Source of the DNA: Solea solea
Taxonomy: Eukaryota; Chordata; Actinopteri; Pleuronectiformes; Soleidae
DNA length: 64,000 nucleotides
Direction: 5' to 3'
NCBI RefSeq assembly: GCF_958295425.1
Contig: NC_081139.1
Location: 15,017,888 to 15,081,887, forward strand
Shown here: positions 23,901-34,732 of the stretch, one piece after another
How the letters are laid out: each line of letters opens with the position of its first letter
Numbering within the stretch: the stretch's first letter is position 1
The notes under the pieces: model-generated
Seen by the model: only the letters and a program-made list of their open reading frames with translations
Told to the model about the DNA's origin: nothing
Database searches by the model: none
Program-made: the position numbers and the translations under genes

Positions 23901-26900
23901 ACACCAGAAATACACGTAAGTCATTGGCGCACTTTAGCTTCGACCACTTTTTTTTTTTTTTTTGCGTGAACTACGTAACAAGGGGCGGTCGCTGCTTTGA
24001 GGAGGGGTGCGAACCAGCAGTGCCATTATTATGTGCGTGTACTTGGGCGCTGGTGGCACTAAAGAAGGCGAGCCACAGAGAGAGTGGCTGGATTTGGGAA
24101 ATAATCTGATACCATACAGTGGATCTGTACCTTCACAGTTTCGGGAAATGATCGTTATTAAATTCAAATTGGATTAATTTGAAGTCGTTAGTGGAATTAT
24201 TGTTTTTTCATTTGAGGGTTACATTCAACTGCCTACTGTGGAAGGAGCTTTCATACGAATACATAGTGAGAAGCGTTAGCTACATGGGGTGTCTGGGGCC
24301 CAGTTCCAGGGACACATAGACAGGGTTAGCCCACTGGGTCAGCCCCACCTACCGGTATGTCAGATGAATGGAGTTTGAGGTGTTGCTCTGCTAATATCTG
24401 GCAAGAGCTGGCCAGGGAAATTGACCACGGCATCCACTCTTTACTGGTCCCTCCTTCTTGTTTCCACATTTCAAACAAAAATAATGACCGACAAACCGAC
24501 AGATTCTCTTATCAAGAGCGACTGGGCAAAGCTCACATTTCGTGGGAGCATTAGCGGCGACAATGAACGCAACCTTGCTGCGACATCATTGACAGCGCAC
24601 ACAGAACGTTCAAGCAGCCATTTGTTTCTTGTGGAAAAGTGGTACTTATGTTGACTTGACGCACAAACTGAGTGTACATCCCTCCAAAAGATATTAGGAA
24701 GTAATATACAGTTTTGACAAAAAATAATTACAGAAATACAATAATTTAGGAAGCAGCAGTCGCAGTGAGACGATTGGTCTCCTGTCATATCACGAGATCT
24801 GAAGGGAGACCTGTGATTGGCTGTGGCGATAAATGCTGACGTCATTTGTTGCAGAGGTCTGACGAGCTGAGATTAGGTAACAGCATAAATATATATATAT
24901 ATATGTGTGTGTATATGTATATATGTATATATATATGTGTATATATATATGTATGTATATAATGCGGCTGCAGGGCTTACTTAGATAGTGAAAGTGCAGC
25001 TGAGCTTCAGTAGAAAGCATGCTTACTGAACATACATTAACGCATTAGCTTTAGAGAAGTGGAAGAACAGGTCCAGTAAAGCAGTGACACGACATCACGA
25101 CAGGTTTATTTCCGGTTAGCAGCACGAATGTTGCCATAAAGTAGACTCCAATTGTAGACAAGACGACCAGAGCGCAGAACTGAAATAATGTACGGAAATA
25201 GAGTTATGTCCACCATTATAAACGATGTAATGTTAAGACTTTGTACTGTGAATGGAGTCAAAACCCCGTCGTTAATATTTAACACATATGAGTAAAATGA
25301 CATGTTTTAACTAGCTAAAACATAGTGTAGTGTGTTAGAACCCAGTATCCCGTAACTTCTCTACAATATCGTCTTGATTGTTGCCTCTCAATTGTTACTG
25401 CGGTGAAACAGCAGTGTCATACCCCTACAGTCCAAACCAAGCTCTGCAACATGGCAGTGTTTGACCCTCCCCCACACTGAACTGAATGTCAACAGTGGTG
25501 AAAAATAAACACGACTACACACTGATTACTTCATCTTGAGGAATTTAAATTTCCTCCATCATTAAAAGCACACCCACGGCAGAGTGCCGGAGGAGGTGGC
25601 AAAGTGTGGACATTGAGTAATTTTAAAAAGAACATGTAATTAGAAGAGCACTTCATATTGTTTACATGTGGATAAATGTGGGGTAAAATCAGCTAGGGGA
25701 AATGTTAGTGACTCTCAGCTCTCTTCAATTCTCACCTTACAACCTGTTGTTTCCTCTACATCAGTCAATTGCCAACAAGAGGAAAGAAAGGAATCGGGGC
25801 CTGAAATGTAAAATTCTTCAACCTCAAACATCGAGCAGACAACTTAACCAAGGGACATGTTTCTTCTGCCGGCCTCCTCCCTCATTTCAGTGGGATACTG
25901 CAGTCCTTTAGTCTAATGTATCTCATTATATTACTGTAGATATACAACGTTTAAACAGAGAGGCAAAAAATAAAGGGGTTATGCCCCATCTCGGTACTGT
26001 GCCCGTGGACAGGTTAGAAAAACTGACATTACTGAATTCCAATGGTCTGTGGTTAAATACATTCCATGTTGCATACATGGCACAACCAAGACCTCAGTAA
26101 CAAATCAAATGTTCCACTGCAAACTGTATGACTCCTGGGAGTAGCAGCTCATCTCCACAAATATGTGTTAATGACAAGAGAAGACACAACAGATCAGGCA
26201 TTCTTAGTGTATTCAGATTATAAGTGTGCAAGACTATATTCACCAAGTCTGTAACAGCTGTAATACACACAATGATTTGCATTATATCTAGCAAAATTGT
26301 TATTTTAACTTACCCACCACAGACAGCCAGAGTGCATAAAGTTAGGCCCAGCTCAGACTACATGACATTTTAACATTCCACCATCAAATTCTACCAATAG
26401 AAATTATAATTCAGGATTTTTGCACAAAGGGGGTAAAAACAAACAAAAAACACAACAAAATCCAGTTAATGTGCACACCACACATACAGTAAATGAGTTT
26501 GACAGATGTATATAAAATATATATAGCCATTAACAATTACAAGTAATGTGATCGAGTCTACAGGAGAGGATTCTTGGGGAGAATAGTTGCATGTCCACAT
26601 CAAATCATTGACTTGTTGAAAATGAGGGTTTATGTTGTCAGTAATTTGCGTTGCCTTCACTTGGGCATTATGAATACAACTGGTAAATATTACATCAGCT
26701 ATGGGTTTCATTACAATTCCAGCAGTGTACAGTACATGGGCCCTGAGTACTGTAACACTAGTTAACCAACAAATGTATTTGTCTTTGCTATATCTGAAAC
26801 CAGAATTTAGACTACATATGTGAGAAATGTACAATATTATAATAAGACTGTAAGTGGGCAGACTGTTAAGAAATTAAGAAAAGAGAAAGTAAAAAAAAAA

Positions 26901-27172
26901 GAAAAAAAAAAAAAGAACTGTCTTCAACTTCCTTTAAGAAAAAACAGACTCTCTCCCTCTCAGAGGCTGACTTAGCAGCTCAAAGAATGAAAGTGAAACA
27001 TATGTTTGTTTTCTGGTGCTGGGGTATGTCTTGTTTTGCCTCGCCCTTTTTTAATGGTTGCTAAACTCTTGCGTATGCCAAGACGCTCCCCCCGTTGCTG
27101 GAAAATTCTGTCCTCTGTTGGCTACTTTGTGGCACTGCAGAGACATGCGTCCCCACTGTAGCATCGAACCTC
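23901..27172. other. Intergenic region between setd5 promoter and the PTH2-domain gene
   Basis: AT-rich sequence with no supported gene. It contains an 18-base T run near 23948, a (TA)n/(TG)n compound microsatellite at 24886-24962 and an A-rich run at 26891-26914. Its right end should include the 3' UTR of the PTH2-domain gene; an ATTAAA-type signal on the minus strand occurs near 27050, but I cannot confirm its use. Confidence 0.55.
24886..24962. repeat. (TA)n/(TG)n compound microsatellite
   Basis: About 77 bases made almost wholly of ta, tg and gt dinucleotides with interruptions. Confidence 0.85.
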
Positions 27173-29549
27173 TCAGAGTAGCTTCAGGCTCCCAGTGACA
27201 TTGTTCACCATCTCCTCCTCACCGATGATGGCCAGGACAGTGCGGGACCCAGCCTCCACCTGCAAAAAAATGACAGGCTATTTTTGTGCTGAGGCCATGG
27301 GCAATAAGTACACAGTAACATCTAATTTTATATACATGATAACTTTGAAAATGGCTAGTGACCCTCTCACCTGGGTAAGCCCCGCATCTTGGACCAGGTA
27401 AGTGGGCAGGCTGAGGCTCATCGCCAGGGCCTGCAGCTCAAGTAGGTGGGCCACGTTGGTACCTTGGACCACCACCTTCTTGGCTCTGTGTCAACGTGCA
27501 CATTTTTCATTAATGTAGATTCAAATGAATGTCCATATCCAACAATACAATAAATGCCAGTAAAACATATATACTATAGACACTCAAAGAAAAAACCTTC
27601 TCCCTTTCTTGGGGTTGCCACAGTGAATAATCCGTATATTTGATTTGGCAGAGATTGTTAGGCTGGATGCCCTTCCTGAAACAACCCTCCCATTTATACA
27701 GGCTTGGGATCAGTAGTTCATTACATTCATCAGAATGAAGAAAAAATGTGATTTTGGTCAATTGATAGTGGTGTCAGATGGACTGGTCTGAGTATTTTTG
27801 CTTAATGTTTACTAAATGTGAAGCAGCTGCCTCTGACCATATCTCGCATCCTCCGGTTTCTTCAAAATAATTTTCTAACAGGCACTGCACTCAGGATTCC
27901 TGCTCTTCCTTCACATGTGTAGCCAGCTATGAGCTCCACAAGATCTGGATTTGGGTAATTATTTCCCTCTCAGGCTGACATTTTGCTTTGTGTTTATGAG
28001 TTTGACAGCACCGAGGAGCAACTGAGTGTCAGACTGTGTCCAATACATTGATCAGTGTGCGGTGACAGTAGTTTGCAAGTTCAGTATATAGAACTAGCCT
28101 GTGAGCGTCCCCTACTGAAAAATCCCGATACGGCACAGTATCAACATTATTTCCATCCAGGTTTATTATCCAGCCATCGACGCACTGTCACTCTTGTATG
28201 TAAACTTGCCACTTAAAAAGTGTGAACTGCCTGGAGTGACTGGAGCATTTTATTAATTGTATTTGTATGCTGTCATATCACCATATAACCACTACAAAAC
28301 AATCAGGATTTTCTCTCTCGATCTAAACAGTGAAGTAACTTTTACATTTAATATAATTATGTGTGTATGTTTGCATGTATTATATTTGTGCTTCTAATGA
28401 AACAAACATATACCTACACCTTATTCTTGTTTACAGACAAAAACCCATAAAATTGTGGCACTGAAGGTCACACCTTAATTTTGTTAAATAAATAAAGTGA
28501 CAGGTCACACCCTTGCACCTTACTGAACATCAGGATGGCAATGCAGACACCATTCAGAAAATGTAAACTGTTTTTTACACAAGAAAGAAAAGAATGCATG
28601 TCTTTCCTGTACACTTGCAAACTTACCCACTATGGTCCCACTTCCAGGCCATTTCCCTCCAGCTGTTCTTCTCCTGCAGAACTTGGTACAAACCGACAGC
28701 AGCGTGGCCGACCTGGGCTGCAACCTGCACACATCAAAACAAAACATATCAGCCAAACTGAACATGTCTCATATGTTCGAATTAAGTTACACACTTAATT
28801 TGACAAAGGCAAGTACACTCCAAACAATGTTTATATTGTTAAAATGACATTTCAATGAAAATGATATTAAGATGGTAACTCTTATCTTTTTTTTTTTTTT
28901 TTTTATTAAATTTAAGTGAAGCTAAAACCTTAGGAGTTATTCATCTGAATTGCACTATTGTTAAATATGACAAAAACACTTTTTAAAAGATGGATGGTAC
29001 ATCTGAAAGTAGTGCATATCATTGTCAACAATGACACCACTAAATTTACCTTCCCAATGCCCATGGCAAGGTCCATGTTGACCACAAACACCATCTTGAA
29101 CATGAGGTCATCATCTCCCTCCTCCTGTGGGTCACAGTGGACAAAAAGATACACTGAGATTTGGATTTGGACAAACTCCATGAGGTCTAATGTACCAATG
29201 TGTACCTGTGGGGACTAAGGCTAGCTTATGGGCACCTCATTCTCCAGCTTGTTGAAGTAGTACATGGCCGCCTCTTCTGCAGACACGTTCCGGGTATGCA
29301 GGAGAGCCTGAATTCATGAAAATCAACACAAACAAAGCAATACATTAATATGTATTTACTTTTAGGATAAATCGGTGTGAATGAATTCTGGTTTCCATTC
29401 TCCATATAAGAAAGAAATCATGAAGATATGTTCAGTCCCACCTGTTTGGCTGCCTCTTCTGGGATGTCCAGCTCCCGAAGCTGCTGTAGATACACTGGGT
29501 TGACTTCCTGAGAGCCTGCGTCTAAGCCGGACTGCTCTGATGGCTCCAT
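27173..29549 (-). CDS. UBA-like plus peptidyl-tRNA hydrolase 2 (PTH2) domain protein, complete
   Basis: Six coding exons (29442-29549, 29236-29307, 29050-29124, 28627-28724, 27371-27485, 27173-27259) join into 184 codons plus TGA with no frame break. Residues about 15-58 form a UBA-like helical segment (YLQQLRELDIPEEAAKQAL, NVSAEEAAMYYF). Residues about 69-184 match the PTH2 fold: FKMVFVVNMDLAMGIGKVAA, QVGHAAVGLY, KVVVQGTNV, LVQDAGLTQV, GSRTVLAIIG and the C-terminal VTGSLKLL. PTH2 enzymes release peptides from stalled peptidyl-tRNA. Asp151 and Thr155 of the DAGxT motif and Lys85 are present. The usual RxDL is NMDL, MGKGK is MGIGK and DAGRT is DAGLT, so activity may be altered. Human PTRH2 has a membrane anchor instead of UBA, so I assign no symbol. 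The start is the first ATG after a short leader. Confidence 0.87.
27587..27720 (+). mobile_element. Interspersed repeat, family Z, copy 1
   Basis: Contains ttggcagagattgttaggctggatgcccttcctgaaacaac, ccatttata-aggcttggga, which recurs with substitutions at 31060-31145 (gcagagatt, gccggatgctcttcctgacacaac, ccatttatccgggct). This type of sequence is common in teleost genomes. It lies in an intron of the PTH2-domain gene. I cannot assign it to a named class. Confidence 0.55.
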
Positions 29550-29905
29550 TCTTCACTGGAATAAAGAGGGGACAAAACATAAACCTTAAACACCATGTTC
29601 AGTTTTAACCCGCATCAAATAGGATTAAATGGAAACCATAAATAAAAAACACGAGCCTATCTGCCTGCCGTTATGCAGATGTATTCTTACAACTAAAAAA
29701 ATACACATACAACTGAAGGATTTAGCTGTATTAGTGTATGATGGGTTTGACACAAATAATGTATGCGTGTGAGTAATGTTCTTTTTTTAAAATCATATTC
29801 AACTGTATAATTTCGTAAATAAAGGTAACACACTTGATGTGACTATTGCAAGACTTTATAACATTTAATCGCCAAGTTACCTGTTATCTGTGATATTGTT
29901 TACGT

Positions 29906-30185
29906 CACTTACGCCATTCATGTGTATGGGGGTTTGTCATTATAGAAGATATCTCTAATTCCAGTTTCAGATATATACAACATCATTATGACTAGTCACA
30001 ATTCAAGTTCGAGATATGTACAAATTCAAGCTATCTAAAAGGATATGTAGATATCTTCATTTGAGCATAATTAAAGACTTCTTGAACATGCATTTTGACT
30101 AGTCATAATGACGTTGTAGACATCTGAAACTGGAATTAGAGATTTGTCATGACAAACCCCGTACACACGAATGGCACAAGCGAAG
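29906..30185. mobile_element. Foldback (MITE-like) element in the PTH2-gene first intron
   Basis: Two arms of about 90 bases are inverted copies. The left arm (29913-29999) reads gccattcatgtgtatggggg, tttgtcat, ctaattccagtttcagatat, acaacatcattatgactagt. The right arm (30087-30175) gives the same order when reversed, with scattered mismatches. The arms enclose about 85 AT-rich bases with no ORF. The structure would fold into a long hairpin and has the form of a non-autonomous DNA transposon. Confidence 0.75.
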
Positions 30186-30350
30186 TCATTTTGACTAGTA
30201 AAAACTGAATTGCAGATACCTGAAACTGTACTTTAGACTAGTCAGAATGACGTCACATATATCCACAACACAACAGTCACAATTAAATAACGAATAGTCC
30301 AAATTACATCTCAGATATCTGCAACGGTAATTCCATACAGTCAAACTCGG
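30186..30350. repeat. Degenerate tandem units related to the foldback arms
   Basis: Beyond the right arm, the pieces ttttgactagt, gcagatacctgaaactg, gactagtcagaatgacgtca, and cagatatctgcaacggtaatt recur at roughly 35-40 base intervals. They resemble the gactagt / cagatatctgaaact motifs inside the arms, so the element may originally have been longer or built from small repeats. Confidence 0.5.
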
Positions 30351-30695
30351 CAGTTACATGTTAAGAAGGCTTGTCTTGGTATGGTGACAGCTGCTAGCTA
30401 GCGCAACAATCTACGTACAGCTGTAAACAATGCGGCTAACGCTAGCAGAGCTAGCTTACATTTAAACCGCTGCTAATACCAAGTCATGATAATGTGCATA
30501 TACTGTAACAAGATGTTGTGCGTTAACGCTAACCTAGAGTCGGTATAAACGACCTAAATGCCACCTAAATGTGGGCTAACGTTAGCATTAGCCGTCGCAG
30601 CTAGCCGCACTAGCTTGAGCCCAGCATGTCGCCCACACTGAGCTGATTTATTATGGTTGTAATATAAAGCCACACACATACGTGACTCAGCTTAC

Positions 30696-30910
30696 CCGTT
30701 ATGTGCAGCTAGGTCAGAATAAACAGCGACGGCTTCTCCGTGGTTTGAGGATGGAGAATGTGGAGTTACATTCAGTGGAATCACGCTGTGAAGCGTCAGC
30801 GTTTACTCCATTTAGCAGCGACTGGGCTCGGTTAGTTGGTTCGGTTAGTCGGTTGTTGCGGGCTGTTCGGTGATATTACTGCTGTACTGATGATATGCGC
30901 GCGCACGTGA
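30696..30910 (-). promoter_or_regulatory. Non-coding first exon and promoter of the PTH2-domain gene
   Basis: The second exon has a good acceptor (ttattccag, AG at 29556-29557) six bases before the ATG, so most of the leader must come from upstream. A donor ACGG|GTAAGC at 30690-30695 closes a candidate first exon starting near 30850. The surrounding 30,400-30,910 is richer in CpG than its flanks, and an E-box CACGTG sits at 30904-30909 beside an alternating cgcgcg run. No TATA box is evident. The exact start site is inferred. Confidence 0.5.
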
Positions 30911-31059
30911 GGGTGAAAATGGACCGTTGTTTTTTTTTATTTTTACAGTCGCATGATGTGTTTATTATATTTGGGGGTGGGGGGGTTGTTTTGTTTTTTT
31001 AAACTCGTTATTTATTTATCTAATCTCTAGGGGGCACCACGGCGAATTATACGCATAAC

Positions 31060-31145
31060 TTAATTTGCAGAGATTTTTGGGCCGGATGCTCTTCCTGACA
31101 CAACACTGAACCATTTATCCGGGCTAGGGACTGGGCTTGGGAGCT
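31060..31145 (+). mobile_element. Interspersed repeat, family Z, copy 2
   Basis: Shorter relative of 27587-27720, in the same orientation, located in the spacer between the plxnb1 3' end and the PTH2-gene promoter. Confidence 0.5.
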
Positions 31146-32624
31146 GGTGTAGTGCCGAAAATAGACTGCTTGTCGAAAAACGAGTGCCCCCGACGGGAAC
31201 GCGCATCAGTTCAGAGTGAGCGTAGGTCTACTCGTAGATATAATATACGGGTCAGCTGGCAGGCGCAACACCGAGAGAAATGCTTTTTTTTACTGTGCAA
31301 TAGTAATGTCCTGTAGCTCAAGTGAAGAGGCTACGGGAAAAGATGTTTCCATAATGAAGGCTAGTTGTCAACGGGATTAGATCCAGGATGTGGTCGCATA
31401 CACGTCCCTACATACATGTTCATACTACACAAGCTTCATTGTTTATTCTGATTAAATTCCAATGCGATATTTGATGGTTCTATAAGTACTACAAGTGTTC
31501 TTGAATCTGACAACACCCATAAAGGCAAAAAGAAGGCAAAACATTCTATAAGTAACCATTGTCATAGACATTAATCTGATTACATTCTTAAGTGACACAA
31601 ATCTGATTCAAAACTCTGAATTTTTCTCACAGTTTAAAGAGAAATCCTCTCAGCACCACATTTGTCTCTGTCCTAATTCTCCTTCATTTCTTTCCTTGAC
31701 CTTGTGATGTTTCCCACTAAGGGCAAGAAGTGTTTAGGAAACAAGATTAATTTTTTTGCCCTTTGACTTCAGCAGCTGTGCGAACAGTTCGTTGTTAGGA
31801 GCCTTTGGAATCATTCAGTGGTGGAGATAAGATCTGTGAAAACAGCCCCAGGTACACAGACTCTGTGGAGCTCACTGATTAAAACCAGTTACTTGCTTCT
31901 TGAAACATCTCAGTGTTGACCTCAGGCTTTAGAAATGTGCTCTAACCAGATGATGTGACCCTGGCTTTATGTAATCTAGCACAATTTAAAAACAACTTGG
32001 CTGTAATTGTTACAATTGCCTTCAAATAGGCTTGTGTTTCTAAGATAAGGCCATTTAATCTCTGACAAGTCTGAGGTCACATGTTGTGACATTTTCAAAA
32101 TGACAGGGTTATAAAAGGTTGTGTTTTGGTAGATAGTAAATTAATATATTATAATTTTAGTAGTCTAGACTTGGGAATTGTTTCATTTGTCCTTTTAAGT
32201 TTCTCAGACTGCTATTCCCTCCGTCTTCATTCTATGCATTATTATAATGTTATCTGGCAATATTGTTCTTAAAAAAAATGTGTGAAATTAAGTGACATTT
32301 ATTGGTGAAATTGCATGTTGCAGCTGATGTAGCCTTCAGTTCTAAACCTAAAGACGACCGAAGACTTTACAATTTGAAAGCCAAGCAGGTCACATTCAGG
32401 ACTCCCCATGTTAACACAAATTCATGAGTTCCGTTTGAAGGCCCCACAAGATTTTGAAAAAAAATGGTTGAATTTGGAGTAAAAATGTCTTTTGCAACAA
32501 ACTCATTATGATGTTTTTAATATCCTGTGAGATAATGAGATTATTGTGGTTTCAGGGCTGAAAAGTTTCAGAACCCCTGCTTTAGTACAGCGGTTTCCAA
32601 ATTCCCTCACATTTGAACACACTA

Positions 32625-32835
32625 GGTCTGCAATGATTATTAATCAATTACTTCATTTTATTCAGTATTTTGTAATAATTTAAACACGTTTTCTAATTTT
32701 TCAGCTTCTTCAATGTGAATATTTCCTGGAAACGCTGCTCCATTTTACAAAGAAATCATCAAAACGGAATCATTTTGGTTTGTGGACAAAACAAGACATC
32801 ATCATTTCCACTTTTTCCACACATTTTATGGACCA
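32625..32835 (+). mobile_element. Dispersed repeat, family W, copy 1
   Basis: Shares an ordered series of blocks with 42325-42505 and 63390-63540: actagg-ctgca-tgatta, ttcttcaatgtgaatatttcctgg, ctcca, and acaaagaaatcatcaaaac, followed here by ggtttgtggacaaaacaaga. No coding capacity. The gggctgcaa-type start is widespread in fish genomes. Confidence 0.6.
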
Positions 32836-32929
32836 AACAAGTACTCGATTAGCTGTGAGTTGCAGCTCCAGTACATCGATATTCTGAGAGAACTGAGAAA
32901 GTCAAACCAACAAGTCATTTTAAGAATAC

Positions 32930-32935
32930 TTTATT
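32930..32935 (-). terminator. plxnb1: plxnb1 polyadenylation signal
   Basis: tttatt on the plus strand reads AATAAA on the transcript strand, about 1.8 kb after the stop codon. Cleavage would be expected 10-30 bases further on, near 32905-32920. It is the first canonical signal seen after a long 3' UTR, but use of another site cannot be excluded. Confidence 0.6.
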
Positions 32936-33956
32936 ACATCAACATGTGAGAATTTTCACCCCTTTTTTTTTATTAAACGTTAAATCACTACAGTTACATT
33001 TGAAATCAGTATGATGTTAACACACAGAATAAGAAACATCATTAAATCTGCTCCTCACTGAGCCTCCACTACAGCGACAAATGTTTACAGCCCTAAAACA
33101 AAAACAAAAAAAACAGCTGAGAGTTATCCCTCAGCAGATTTTGTCCGAATCACCACTGAGCTTCACTCCACTCTGAGCAGACAGTGTGTGACACGACAAA
33201 AATAAAAAAAATAAAATAAAATGTTCATTTCAGTCGTATCGGCCTGTGTAGTGATAAAAAATGCGGGCTACACTGTGACGTGGCGCTTCTGGACGAGGGG
33301 ACGACACACGTCACTGTGAATTCAGTTCAAGATCTCAAATCTCTTCCCCGTTTTTCTCCGCAGTCTGATTTTCTTATAAATAGTGACAAATCTCTGCTTC
33401 TTTCTTTAAAAAAAAAACATATCCTAAAGGTTGACCTAAATTACACCATTTCACCCTCAGAGGGTGGGGTTCTATACTTTGTAAAGACAAAACCATAATA
33501 TCAGACTTTCTCATTTAAATAAGAAAAAAACATCAGCAAACATTAGCGTTTTATGAAAAAGAGTCTCTGTGCTCCAAAGCCAAAGCAAGAACAGACAAGG
33601 TCGTCTATACCTACTGAACCAGTATAGGTACAGTATGATCTGGAACAAAATGCCATACAGATCTTCAGCATGGGAAGCAGTGCCACCTTGTGTTCAATAC
33701 AATTCTCTACCAATAAAGATAAAATAAAATAAAATAAAAATCAACACGTACCACTGCCTCAGCCTGGAGTGGAACAAGCCAAAGCACGATTTAAGACTTT
33801 GTTCAAATCCTAAAAGGAATGTTTAAAATGTACAAAATAGAAATACAAAATAAAACACTACAGCACGCACTAGAGCTCCACTTCAATATGAGTTTCTTTA
33901 AAGGAAGGATTTTGTTTTTGTTTTTTCTCTTGCATCTTTCCAGTGACTTGTACACT

Positions 33957-34157
<201 letters not shown>

Positions 34158-34263
34158 GTATAAAAGCAGAGTAAAGTGTCACTTTATCTGGTTTAAGTAC
34201 CTTAAAATGCCCCAAGCAGGTTCTCACTTCCAATCTTTGTAGAGTTGATCACAGGGGCAATAA

Positions 34264-34285
34264 TCGAATGAATGAATGAATGAAT
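34264..34285. repeat. (GAAT)n microsatellite
   Basis: Five to six gaat units between the two CA arrays. Confidence 0.85.
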
Positions 34286-34471
34286 GCGTGAAACGAGGGT
34301 TTTGAATGCAGCGCAGCAGGCGAGGTAGAGAGTGGCAGGATTCCTTCTCAGACACATGAACATGATCACTTCACTGGCTCCAAGGAACAGCCATGATATA
34401 AGAACCACTTACTCCCAACACTTTATACTCCAATGCAGAAAGGAAAGATGTAGACTGACAAACAGGGATAT

Positions 34472-34472
<1 letters not shown>

Positions 34473-34526
<54 letters not shown>
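34473..34526. repeat. (CA)n microsatellite, about 27 units
   Basis: Perfect alternating ac run in the presumed plxnb1 3' UTR, about 320 bases from the longer array. Confidence 0.95.
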
Positions 34527-34528
<2 letters not shown>

Positions 34529-34732
34529 CATGCAGCAGCGTCAAGCACACAAAGGCTTACAAATGTACCTCTTAATTAAAGTTACTCCAACGGGACAATG
34601 AATGAGTCATGGGTGGTCACTTCTGACCCGTTTCTCCTCAAAAAAGGAAAAGTCCGTCATTTCACTTATCAGTCACTCCTCTCCTGCTCCTCAGTTCAGC
34701 TTCTAGTCTCTCAGTGTGGGTCGTCTCCACTG

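Larger units (their letters stand above)
30911..32910. other. Spacer between the PTH2-gene promoter and the plxnb1 3' end
   Basis: About 2 kb without a supported gene. It contains repeat family Z copy 2 near its left end and family W copy 1 (32625-32835) near its right end. The rest is AT-rich unique-looking sequence. Confidence 0.6.

Noticed and set aside
23645..24109. Plus-strand ORF of 154 codons over the presumed setd5 promoter
   Set aside because: Open because of locally high GC and a poly-T run read as poly-Phe; no domain.
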